NCBI GenBank assembly: GCA_902363335.1
Contig: CABIZV010000001.1
Span: forward strand, 1 to 64,000
Source of the DNA: Enterobacteriaceae bacterium
GTDB lineage: Bacteria > Pseudomonadota > Gammaproteobacteria > Enterobacterales > Enterobacteriaceae
DNA length: 64,000 nucleotides
Direction of reading: 5' to 3'
Part shown: piece after piece, positions 26,997-35,047 of the stretch
Layout: the number at the start of each line of letters is the position of its first letter
Position numbering within the stretch: position 1 is the first letter of the stretch
Made by a program: the position numbers and the translations under genes
The notes under the pieces: model-generated
Database searches by the model: none
What the model saw: only the letters and a program-made list of their open reading frames with translations
Told to the model about the DNA's origin: nothing

Positions 26997-27731
26997 TTAA
27001 ACCGGTTTACGTGCCCGCAAAATAAAGATCATCGGACGTTCTTTCTCTTCATCCAATGCCGGATTATCGGCAATCTGCTGCGCCGTAGGGCCCCATTCAT
27101 TTAAATGTTCAATCACGAAACCGGCGGCAATCAGCGCATTAATCCAGCTGGCAAGCGTACGGTGCTGTTTCTTGACGCCATCGGCAAACCAGTTGCTGAT
27201 GCGTTCACCTTGTTGCTGATAATGGCTAACCGGCCAGCTTTTCTGCCCGTTTTCATCTTCCTGCCAACCCTGTTTAAGCGGGGCGGTATAGATAGGATGT
27301 TCGGCAGAAAATAGCAGCGTGCCGCCCGCTGTTAAGGCGTTAAAAACGGTGCTGAGCAGTGGGGCGATATCGGGTAAATAATGCAGCGCCAGCGAGCTGT
27401 ACACCAGCTCACAGCTATTGGCCGTAAGCGTAAGCGTCTGCAAATCTTCACAGCGATACTCAATGCCTTCACCGTCGGTCATTTCGCGCGCGCGTTCCAG
27501 CATCAGGCTGGAAAGATCAAGGCCCGTCACCTGTGCTGCGCCCTGGTCGCGCGCCCAGCGGCAAAACCAGCCATAGCCGCAGCCCAGATCCACCACCCGC
27601 TTGCCGGCTAATGCAGGCATCATTTGCACAATAGTGGGCCACTCCGGCGCGCCGTCCAGCCCTTTGACCGAACGGTCGAGTGTGGCGTAACCGGCAAAGA
27701 AATCAGGATCGTCATAAATGTTCTGACTCAT
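26997..27731 (-). CDS. Class I SAM-dependent methyltransferase
   Basis: A 244-residue cytosolic methyltransferase of the UbiE/Methyltransf_11 type. Motif I VVDLGCGYGWF (about 46-56), the acidic end of beta-2 (TGLDLS) and ALHYLPD near motif IV are visible. The substrate is unknown. The start at 27731 is chosen because GGAG is 5 bases upstream; a GTG two codons earlier also fits the frame. E. coli K-12 has no such gene between dusC and mdtQ. Confidence 0.85.
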   Translation of the reverse strand: MSQNIYDDPDFFAGYATLDRSVKGLDGAPEWPTIVQMMPALAGKRVVDLGCGYGWFCRWARDQGAAQVTGLDLSSLMLERAREMTDGEGIEYRCEDLQTLTLTANSCELVYSSLALHYLPDIAPLLSTVFNALTAGGTLLFSAEHPIYTAPLKQGWQEDENGQKSWPVSHYQQQGERISNWFADGVKKQHRTLASWINALIAAGFVIEHLNEWGPTAQQIADNPALDEEKERPMIFILRARKPV

Positions 27732-27864
27732 ATTCACTCCGTGAAGTTAAACTATTTTTAGCTGTGAGGAAGTATGTCGGAGTATGTTCCCACACGCTTT
27801 ACTAAAAGTATTGAATCCATTTAAATTATTATAAGCCTCTTAATTTTGTAACCCGACCTCTCAA

Positions 27865-29304
27865 ATGAACCTGACTCTGAAAAAAAGCGTGCTGTCTGGC
27901 TTACCCTTGCTCATCGCGCTGGCTGGCTGTGCTCCCTCGCACGATATTGGATCTCCTGTTAAACAGCAGGTTGCCGCATCTACGGTTTCAACAACACTTC
28001 CTGCGGCGGTGAAAAACGGCTGGCCTCAGAGCCAATGGTGGCAGGATTACCACGATGCGCAGCTTAATAGCCTGGTGACGCGCGCCCTGGCAAATTCACC
28101 GGATATGCAGATTGCCGACCAGCGCATTAAGCTTGCAGAAGCACAGGCACGGATGTCGAAGTCGGCGCTGGGCCCGGAAGTTGATTTTGGTGCTGACCTT
28201 GAGCGGCAAAAAATGTCGGCAGAGGGGCTGATGGGGCCGTTTGCCACCGATGCGGATGGGAACACCGGGCCGTGGTATACCAACGGAACCTTTGGCCTGA
28301 CCGCCGGATGGGATCTTGATCTGTGGGGCAAAAACCGCGCGCAGGTAGAAGCGCGTATCGGCCAGGTGAAGGCGAAAATAGCCGAGCGGGCGCAAACCCG
28401 CGAACTGCTGGCCAGCAGCGTATCTCGTCTTTACTGGCAGTGGCAGACCGAGGCAGCTATTCACGATGTGTTGCTGCAAATTAAGGCCGAGCAGAACAAC
28501 ATCGTTAACGTTGATACAGCGTTATTCCAGCACGGTATCACCGACTCCGTCGAGGGAGCTGAAAACGACATTAACGTCAGCAAAACCGAACAACAGCTGA
28601 CCGATGTTGAAGGTAGCATGAAGGAGATGGAAGCGCGTTTGATGGCGCTGACCAACAGCCAGAATCAGTCGCTGAATCTGCGTAAAGCCAGTTTACCCGC
28701 CGTGGCCAGCAAAATGCCCGCCACCTTAGGTTATGAACTGCTGGCGCGTCGCCCGGATCTGCAAGAAGCGCATTGGTACATTGAAGCCTCGCTCAGTGAA
28801 ATCGACGCCGCCAAAGCCGCGTTTTACCCGGATATTAACCTGATGGCTTTCCTGCAACAGGATGCGCTGCACCTGAGCGATTTGTTCCGTCATTCAGCCC
28901 AGCAGATGGGCGTAACCGCCGGTCTAACGCTGCCTATCTTTGATAGCGGCCGTCTGAACGCCAATCTGGATATCGCCAGCGCGCAGAACAATCTTTCCAT
29001 TGCCAATTACAACAAAGCGGTGGTGGATGCGGTAAATCAGGTGGCGAAAACCGCAAGCCAGGTGGAAACCTTAATGGTGAAAAACCAGCAGCAGGCGAAG
29101 GTTGAGCAAAATGCGCAGCGGGTGGTGAATCTGGCGCAGCAGCGGATGAACGTGGGAATTATCCCAGGCTCTAAAGTGAGTCTCGCTAAGCTTCCGGCGT
29201 TGAATGAGCGCATCAGCGCGCTGCGTTTAAAAGGCCAGTGGCTTGACGCGAGCATTCAGCTAACCTCCGCGCTTGGCGGCGGCTATCACGTCAGCGAAAA
29301 ATAA
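27865..29304 (+). CDS. mdtQ: Outer-membrane efflux lipoprotein MdtQ (intact)
   Basis: A 479-residue TolC-like outer-membrane channel of the NodT/OprM lipoprotein class. The signal peptide ends in the lipobox LAGC, so C22 should be lipidated. Two outer-membrane efflux repeats (about 60-260 and 280-470) follow, with long coiled-coil helices. In E. coli K-12 the equivalent gene (yohG/yohH) is broken; here it reads through. It has no adjacent pump genes, so it would pair with a distant RND or MFS pump. The ribosome site is weak. Confidence 0.9.
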   Translation: MNLTLKKSVLSGLPLLIALAGCAPSHDIGSPVKQQVAASTVSTTLPAAVKNGWPQSQWWQDYHDAQLNSLVTRALANSPDMQIADQRIKLAEAQARMSKSALGPEVDFGADLERQKMSAEGLMGPFATDADGNTGPWYTNGTFGLTAGWDLDLWGKNRAQVEARIGQVKAKIAERAQTRELLASSVSRLYWQWQTEAAIHDVLLQIKAEQNNIVNVDTALFQHGITDSVEGAENDINVSKTEQQLTDVEGSMKEMEARLMALTNSQNQSLNLRKASLPAVASKMPATLGYELLARRPDLQEAHWYIEASLSEIDAAKAAFYPDINLMAFLQQDALHLSDLFRHSAQQMGVTAGLTLPIFDSGRLNANLDIASAQNNLSIANYNKAVVDAVNQVAKTASQVETLMVKNQQQAKVEQNAQRVVNLAQQRMNVGIIPGSKVSLAKLPALNERISALRLKGQWLDASIQLTSALGGGYHVSEK

Positions 29305-29642
29305 CCTTTAACGCCAATCGATTCCCTTTGCATTACAGATGCAGAGGGAATATGAAAAACCAATATCCATCAAAAATAATATCATCTACTAATATACTCC
29401 CTCGATATTTAAGTTTTACTATTATTAAAAATAAATAACTTAATTATATTAAAACATGTCTGCGATCACGTATTGATATTTAAACTAATGACACCTCGGT
29501 CTTTGCGCACTAATATCGCCCTCGCTCCAAATAATATACTTATATAGCGAAGTGCATTTTATTACTTGTTCTATTTAGTCTTTGTATATTACAGCCAGTT
29601 CCTCACTGATTTTTTATTAACAAAAAAGCAGAGGACGATTGC
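29305..29642. other. AT-rich intergenic region upstream of the porin gene
   Basis: 338 bases, markedly AT-rich compared with flanking genes. It opens with a hairpin (29321-29352, attccctttgcat against atgcagagggaat, one mismatch, no T-run) that may cap the mdtQ mRNA. The rest probably holds the porin promoter and binding sites; I found no convincing KdgR box and no second gene. Confidence 0.5.
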
Positions 29643-30323
29643 GTGAAAAAATTAATAACCTTTGGGATGTTGGCACTGGTCAGTGCATCTGCGAACGCGG
29701 TAACGATTGACCTGCGTCATGAGTATACGGATGATTCAAAAGCACAGAAGGATAGGGTGCTGGTATCACATCGCTTTGCCAACGGTTTTGGCTTTTCTGT
29801 AGAAGCTAAAACGAAATCAGGTGGTGAGAACAGCGATAAGGCATTTAATGATGTCGTTAACAACGGAAGTGAATATGTTCTGAGTTATCAATTCACCGCC
29901 GCACCGGGGATCACAATTCAACCCGGCTTTGCTTTAGAGACGTCATCATCAAAAGCAATTTACAAGCCCTATATTCGCGGACAATACAGTTTTGCTAACG
30001 GTATATATGTTGCGGCACGTTATCGCTATGAATATACCCGCGATACTTCAGTCGATAAAGACGATGAACATGTTAACCGTGGCGATGTTTGGCTGGGATA
30101 TAAAACCGGGCCATGGTCGTTTGAGGGAAATTATCTGTATAAAAAGAGCGAGGATTATAATCGCTACAACAGCGGTAAAGATGACTACGAGCTGGATTTA
30201 AAAGTAGCTTATAGCATTGATAAAAACTGGAAGCCGTATGCGCAGATAGGTAATGTCTCGGTGAACAGTACCGATGACGATCGCCAGACGCGTTTCCGTG
30301 TGGGCGTACAGTATTCCTTCTAA
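29643..30323 (+). CDS. KdgM-family oligogalacturonate-type porin
   Basis: A 226-residue outer-membrane protein of the KdgM/NanC/OmpL family: a Sec signal peptide (1-19, ending ANA), mature VTIDLRHEYTDD, alternating beta-strands sufficient for a 12-strand barrel, and the C-terminal aromatic QYSF needed for barrel assembly. These porins pass acidic oligosaccharides such as oligogalacturonates or sialic acid. The start is a GTG with AGAGG 8 bases upstream. The long AT-rich leader suggests tight regulation. With the GH28/GPH pair 8 kb away it fits a pectin-fragment role. It lies where E. coli has yohF. Confidence 0.87.
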   Translation: MKKLITFGMLALVSASANAVTIDLRHEYTDDSKAQKDRVLVSHRFANGFGFSVEAKTKSGGENSDKAFNDVVNNGSEYVLSYQFTAAPGITIQPGFALETSSSKAIYKPYIRGQYSFANGIYVAARYRYEYTRDTSVDKDDEHVNRGDVWLGYKTGPWSFEGNYLYKKSEDYNRYNSGKDDYELDLKVAYSIDKNWKPYAQIGNVSVNSTDDDRQTRFRVGVQYSF

Positions 30324-30331
30324 GGGAAAGT

Positions 30332-30399
30332 CCCGGCGGCGCTGCGCTTGGCCGGGCTACCTTATCGTGTCGCCCGGACGAGGCATCGCCGACTCCGGG
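30332..30399. repeat. REP pair
   Basis: A cccggcggcgctgcgcttggccgggctac copy followed by cgcccggacgaggcatcgccgactccggg, between the convergent porin and yohD genes. Both belong to the same families as the other repeats in the window. Confidence 0.82.
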
Positions 30400-30400
30400 T

Positions 30401-30973
30401 TTACTCCTGCGGCTTTTTCGCTTCCCGGCGTTTCAACCACCAGCGCAGCGCAATCACCAGCGCCACGACCAGCACCAGCCAGATAATATGTTTCAGATGC
30501 GCATCAAGATGATGCAGCCACGGCCCAATCGCTTCACCGCCTAAATAGCCCAGACCGGTAAACAGTAGCGCCCAGACAATCGCACCAGCAATATTGAGCG
30601 GCAGAAAGATTTTCGGCGGCAGGCCACTGGCACCGATGAGCAGCGGCCCAATCACGCGAAAACCATACATAAATCGGGTACCGATCACGAAAAGATACGG
30701 GTGGCGCTTAATTAATCGCTGCGCTTTGCGAATACGCGCCTGATGACGCGAGAAGCGCTTAAGTATCCGTCCACCGAACCGCCGTCCTAACAGGTAAAGC
30801 ACCTGATCGCCAATCATGCCGCCGAGCGCTACCGAAATCACCACCAGGGGAAATTTCAACAGACCCTGATGCGCTGCCACGCCGCCAAGCAGCGTGATGG
30901 TTTCGCCTTCTGCCATGCTGCCAATAATCAGTGCGGCATAGCCGTAGTGGGAAATCAGGTTATTGATATCCAT
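30401..30973 (-). CDS. yohD: DedA-family membrane protein YohD
   Basis: A 190-residue polytopic inner-membrane protein matching E. coli YohD (192). It carries the DedA signature GxxxGDQVLY and FMYGFRVIGPLLIGASG. DedA proteins act in lipid-carrier (undecaprenyl phosphate) or phospholipid flipping and membrane homeostasis; the specific role of YohD is unproven. Start at the ATG at 30973; a GTG four codons earlier is too near the AAGGAG site. Confidence 0.93.
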   Translation of the reverse strand: MDINNLISHYGYAALIIGSMAEGETITLLGGVAAHQGLLKFPLVVISVALGGMIGDQVLYLLGRRFGGRILKRFSRHQARIRKAQRLIKRHPYLFVIGTRFMYGFRVIGPLLIGASGLPPKIFLPLNIAGAIVWALLFTGLGYLGGEAIGPWLHHLDAHLKHIIWLVLVVALVIALRWWLKRREAKKPQE

Positions 30974-31126
30974 GCAAACACTCACTCCTTACAACTTCAG
31001 TCTCTTAAGCATACACCCTGTTTGCGAAGGTGCAGGGGCGTCTTATTTTGGGTTGTACATAAAATAATCTATTAGCGTGGATTATACTTAGGGCAACGTG
31101 GTACGAAGCCGTGATGAGGAGGCGTT

Positions 31127-31714
31127 ATGAGCCATGTATGGGGACTCTTCTCCCACCCTGATAAAGAGATGCATGTTATTCGTAGTGAGAACGAAACGGT
31201 TTCTCACCACTTTGTCCATCATGTTCTGGTAATGGCGGCAATCCCGGTTATCTGCGCTTTTATCGGCACCACCCAGCTTGGCTGGAACTTCGGTGAGGGT
31301 TCGGTAGTCAGGTTATCGTTGATGACCGGCCTGGGTCTGGCGGTGTTGTTCTATGCGCTGATGCTGGTGGGCGTGGCGGTGATGGGGCGCGTTATCTGGT
31401 GGATGGCGCGTCACTATCCGAATCGCCCTTCGCTTAAACGCTGTATGGTGTTTGCCGGTTACGTGGCGACTCCGCTCTTTTTAAGCGGAATTGTTGCCCT
31501 GTATCCTCTGGTCTGGCTTTGTGCCCTGGTCGGCACGATTGCCTTATTTTATACCGGCTATCTGCTATATGTCGGCATCCCAACCTTCCTGAATATTAAT
31601 CGGGAAGAGGGGCTGAGCTTTGCCAGTTCTACGCTGGCGATTGGCGTGCTGGTACTGGAAGTTCTTCTGGCGCTCACGGTCGTGCTCTGGGGTTACGGTT
31701 ACCGTCTGTTCTGA
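31127..31714 (+). CDS. yohC: Yip1-domain inner-membrane protein YohC
   Basis: A 195-residue inner-membrane protein with about five helices (Yip1/DUF1282 type), the same length as and very close to E. coli YohC. No function is established. It stands alone, divergent from yohD and upstream of pbpG, as in E. coli. The start ATG has GAGGAGG upstream. Confidence 0.94.
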   Translation: MSHVWGLFSHPDKEMHVIRSENETVSHHFVHHVLVMAAIPVICAFIGTTQLGWNFGEGSVVRLSLMTGLGLAVLFYALMLVGVAVMGRVIWWMARHYPNRPSLKRCMVFAGYVATPLFLSGIVALYPLVWLCALVGTIALFYTGYLLYVGIPTFLNINREEGLSFASSTLAIGVLVLEVLLALTVVLWGYGYRLF

Positions 31715-31723
31715 CGTCTGAAA

Positions 31724-31780
31724 TGCATTGCTGGCGTGAATTAATTTCCACCAGCAATGCAGCATTTATTCACTATTCTT
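31724..31780 (+). other. Mutually exclusive hairpins between yohC and pbpG
   Basis: Segment A (tgcattgctgg, 31724-31734) pairs perfectly with ccagcaatgca (31751-31761). The overlapping segment tccaccagca (31747-31756) can instead pair with tgctggtgga (31771-31780). No T-run follows either stem. It could be a 3' structure of yohC mRNA or a switch in the pbpG leader; function is conjecture. Confidence 0.45.
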
Positions 31781-31893
31781 TGCTGGTGGATTCTGCGCTG
31801 TCCGCGCTATGATGAGCCATTCCGCTTTTTGACCTCCCGGTAACAAGCGGTTGTCTATCATAATGTGCATAAATAACTACCAGAATACTCACC

Positions 31894-32847
31894 ATGCAGA
31901 AATTTCGCGTTTCCCTGCTCAGCTTAGCGCTTATGCTGGCTGTGCCTTTTGCGCCTGAGGCGAGCGCCAAAACGGCCGTTTCCGCCGTGGCCTCGCAGCC
32001 GGATATTGCTTCCGGTAGCGCAATGATCGTCGATCTCAACACCAATAAAGTCATTTATGCTAACCAGCCGGATCTGGTGCGTCCTATGGCCTCAATCACC
32101 AAAGTGATGACGGCGATGGTAGTGCTGGATGCGCATCTGCCGTTGGATGAAATCCTGACGGTTGATATCAGCCAAACGCCGGAGATGAAAGGGGTTTACT
32201 CCCGCGTACGCTTGAACAGCCAAATCAGCCGTAAAAATATGCTGCTGCTGGCGCTAATGTCTTCGGAAAACCGCGCGGCGGCGAGCCTGGCTCACCATTA
32301 TCCGGGCGGTTATAATGCGTTTATCCGTGCGATGAATGCGAAAGCGAAAGCGTTGGGCATGACCCGTACACGTTATGTTGAGCCGACGGGGCTGTCGATT
32401 CACAACGTTTCTACCGCACGTGATTTAACCAAGCTGCTGATTGCCACCAAGCAATATCCGCTGATTGGACAGCTCAGCACCACTAAGGAAGATACCGCGA
32501 CCTTCGCGCATCCGGCCTATACGCTGCCGTTCCGTAACACCAATCATCTGGTGTACCGCGATAACTGGAGCATTCAGTTGACCAAAACCGGTTTTACCAA
32601 TGCGGCAGGTCACTGTCTGGTGATGCGTACTGTGATGAACAATCGTCCGGTCGCAATGGTGGTGATGGATGCGTTCGGCAAATATACCCATTTTGCCGAT
32701 GCCAGTCGTCTGCGCACGTGGATTGAAACCGGCAAAGTGATGCCGGTGCCTGCGGCCGCGTTAAGCTATAAAAAGCAAAAAGAAGCCCAGGTGGAGGGCA
32801 ACATTGCCAAAGCTCAGCTAAGCGGACAAACAACTCAGGACGATTAA
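31894..32847 (+). CDS. pbpG: D-alanyl-D-alanine endopeptidase PBP7
   Basis: A 317-residue periplasmic penicillin-binding protein (class C, low molecular mass) that cleaves D-Ala-meso-DAP cross-links in peptidoglycan. A signal peptide (1-25, ending ASA) is followed by the three active-site motifs: S67-x-x-K70 (SITK), S124-E-N126 and K231-T-G. E. coli PbpG is 310 residues; the extra length is in the hydrophilic C-terminal tail. REPs follow the stop closely. Confidence 0.95.
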   Translation: MQKFRVSLLSLALMLAVPFAPEASAKTAVSAVASQPDIASGSAMIVDLNTNKVIYANQPDLVRPMASITKVMTAMVVLDAHLPLDEILTVDISQTPEMKGVYSRVRLNSQISRKNMLLLALMSSENRAAASLAHHYPGGYNAFIRAMNAKAKALGMTRTRYVEPTGLSIHNVSTARDLTKLLIATKQYPLIGQLSTTKEDTATFAHPAYTLPFRNTNHLVYRDNWSIQLTKTGFTNAAGHCLVMRTVMNNRPVAMVVMDAFGKYTHFADASRLRTWIETGKVMPVPAAALSYKKQKEAQVEGNIAKAQLSGQTTQDD

Positions 32848-32856
32848 CCCGGACAT

Positions 32857-33113
32857 AGTAGCCCGTCCAGGCGCAGCGCCGCCGGGAAGCACCGAGCCTC
32901 CCCGGGGGCGGCGTAAACGCCTTGCCCGGGCTACAAGCAAGTAACGCATCCGGTAGCCCGGCCAAGCGCAGCGCCGCCGGGAAGGCACCGAGCTCTCCCG
33001 GGGGCGGCGTAAACGCCTTGCCCGGGCTACAAGCAAGCGACGCATCCGCTAGCCCGTCCAGGCGCAGCGCCACATCCGGTAGCCCGGCCAAGCGCAGCGC
33101 CGCCGGGACGTTC
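32857..33113. repeat. Tandem REP array between pbpG and dld
   Basis: Units of about 95-96 bases (gtagcccg...gccgccggga-agcaccgagc-ccccgggggcggcgtaaacgcc-ttgcccgggctac-aagcaag) start at 32858, 32953 and 33049; the third is cut to about 30 bases and followed by another copy at 33079. Each full unit has inverted halves. The array separates convergent pbpG and dld. Confidence 0.88.
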
Positions 33114-33125
33114 ACCGAAGCCTCA

Positions 33126-34847
33126 TTAAGCGTCGTTTTTCTCCCCCCAGTACTTCAACTTACTGGTTTTCCCGATCCCCGGGTTCATGCTGTTCGTTGG
33201 ATCGTTTTCACGATAATGACGTTGCAGGTTCTCGTCGGCCTCATACAGATGCCCCACGTTATGCTCCGCCGGATATTGTGCGCCACGCTTGCGTAACAAC
33301 ACCAACATTTGCTCTTTCAACTCGTGCGGATCCACGCCTTTTTTTACGATGTAATCCTGGTGGAAAACGTGACACATAAAGTGACCGTAATAGAGCTTAT
33401 GCACCAGCTTATCGCTGATTTCCGGCGGTAAATGTTCGAACCATTCGGTATCGTTACGACGCAGCGCGATGTCCAGCGCCAGAATATCTTCCACCTCATC
33501 GGCATGAACGGCCTGATAACGAATAGCGGCGCCCGCCGCGGCGAAACGGTGCAGGAACGCTTTGCTGCCTTCTTCTGGCGTACAGGCGAAGAAATCGCCT
33601 TCCGCCTCTTTAAAGTACTCGCTAAGCCAGGCCTGCGCTTCATCAATACCGTCACCGGACATCTTCAGCAGCAGGTGATGTTCATACTTATCGCGCCAGG
33701 TTTTCATTCGCTGCGGCAGGTGCGCCGGGAATACGTGGCCAAGCTTTTGCATAAAGCGGTCGGTGAAGTGGGGCTTAAACACGGACACTTTTTCCAGCGC
33801 CGCATCGGCACGGCCTTTGAGCGTAAAGAAGAACGGCATTTTGTCGGTGCCGAGCTTATCGATCATCAGGAAAGTGTCTTTACCGTACTGCTCCGCAATA
33901 TCGTAAATATCACGGTGCATATATTCACCCGCCACCGGCAGATTTTTGAATTCAGCCAGAATATGGCGGCGAATTTCGGTCAGCACATCCGGCTGGTTGG
34001 TGCCGATGTAGAACACCTGCTGGCGTTTTTCTGCCGGGAAGGTATCCAGACGCACTGCAAACACCGCCAGCTTGCCCGCGCAGCCGGATGATTCAAACAA
34101 ACGCTCCGGGTCGGCGTTATAACGCGCTGGGGTGTCGGCGTTGACGTCGCGCACGCGGTTAACGTAGTCATAATCATGCGCGTGGCGACCATCGTGGCGG
34201 ACGTCGCTATCGGTCACACGCTCGTCGTCGAGCTTGCTTAAAATTTGTTCCGGCGTTTCACCGAGATCAATGCCCAGATGATTCACTAAGGTCAGCTTGC
34301 CCTGTTCATTGATACGCGCAAACAGCGACATCTCGGTATAGGCCGGGCCGCGCTGCACCAGCGAACCGCCGGAGTTATTACAGATCCCGCCGATAACCGA
34401 CGCGCCAATACAAGACGATCCAATCACCGAATGCGGTTCGCGGCCCAGCGGCTTCAGCGCTTTTTCCAGCGAATAAAGCGTAGTGCCCGGCCAGGCCAGA
34501 ACCTGCTCGCCTTTGTCCAGCAGGTGCAGCTTATCCAGACGCAGGGTGCTGATAATAATGATATCGCGGTCATAATCATTGCCGCTTGGCGTCGAACCTT
34601 CGGTCAGACCGGTATTGGCGGCTTGCATCAGGATGATTTTATCCGCCGCGACGCAGGCGCTCAGTACGCGCCACAGCTCCAGCAGTGAGCCGGGAAAAAC
34701 CACGGCCAGAGCGTCGCCGTGACCGGAACGAAAGCCTTTGCGATAGCGGGCGGTTTTAGCGGGGTCGGTCAGCAGGTGAGCGTGGCCAACCAGGCGGGAG
34801 AGTTCGTTTATCAACGCGTTATTATCATTTGTAGTTTGAGAAGCCAT
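33126..34847 (-). CDS. dld: Quinone-dependent D-lactate dehydrogenase Dld
   Basis: A 573-residue FAD flavoprotein (E. coli 571) that oxidises D-lactate to pyruvate and passes electrons to ubiquinone at the cytoplasmic face of the inner membrane. A PCMH-type FAD domain (about 40-215, with GSSCIGASVIGGICNNSGGS) and the C-terminal Lact-deh-memb domain with its basic membrane-contact surface are recognisable. The start at 34847 has AAGGAG about 8 bases before it. Divergent from bglX, as in E. coli. Confidence 0.96.
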   Translation of the reverse strand: MASQTTNDNNALINELSRLVGHAHLLTDPAKTARYRKGFRSGHGDALAVVFPGSLLELWRVLSACVAADKIILMQAANTGLTEGSTPSGNDYDRDIIIISTLRLDKLHLLDKGEQVLAWPGTTLYSLEKALKPLGREPHSVIGSSCIGASVIGGICNNSGGSLVQRGPAYTEMSLFARINEQGKLTLVNHLGIDLGETPEQILSKLDDERVTDSDVRHDGRHAHDYDYVNRVRDVNADTPARYNADPERLFESSGCAGKLAVFAVRLDTFPAEKRQQVFYIGTNQPDVLTEIRRHILAEFKNLPVAGEYMHRDIYDIAEQYGKDTFLMIDKLGTDKMPFFFTLKGRADAALEKVSVFKPHFTDRFMQKLGHVFPAHLPQRMKTWRDKYEHHLLLKMSGDGIDEAQAWLSEYFKEAEGDFFACTPEEGSKAFLHRFAAAGAAIRYQAVHADEVEDILALDIALRRNDTEWFEHLPPEISDKLVHKLYYGHFMCHVFHQDYIVKKGVDPHELKEQMLVLLRKRGAQYPAEHNVGHLYEADENLQRHYRENDPTNSMNPGIGKTSKLKYWGEKNDA

Positions 34848-35047
34848 TCTCCACTCCTTGTGGTGGGACAATTTTGTCGTTTCTAAGAATAGCGCTTTGT
34901 ATGATCATTTGGTGAGTGAATGTTTCTAAAAATCAGAGAATAAACCTTCGCTTTCTGTAACGTCGTCCTTTAAGTTTATGGCAAACTGCGTTTTTTCATT
35001 GACTCTCGCCGCTTGACTCGGCACGCACCTAAAGAGACTACAACAAT

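Noticed and set aside
29305..29642. KdgR box upstream of the porin gene
   Set aside because: I looked for a gaaac-type inverted motif expected for KdgR and found no convincing match in the AT-rich leader.
32922..33296. 124-codon plus-strand frame after pbpG
   Set aside because: It is made of tandem REP sequence and antisense dld; repeated 'SPAKRSAAGKAPSSPGGG'-type residues reflect the repeat, not a gene.
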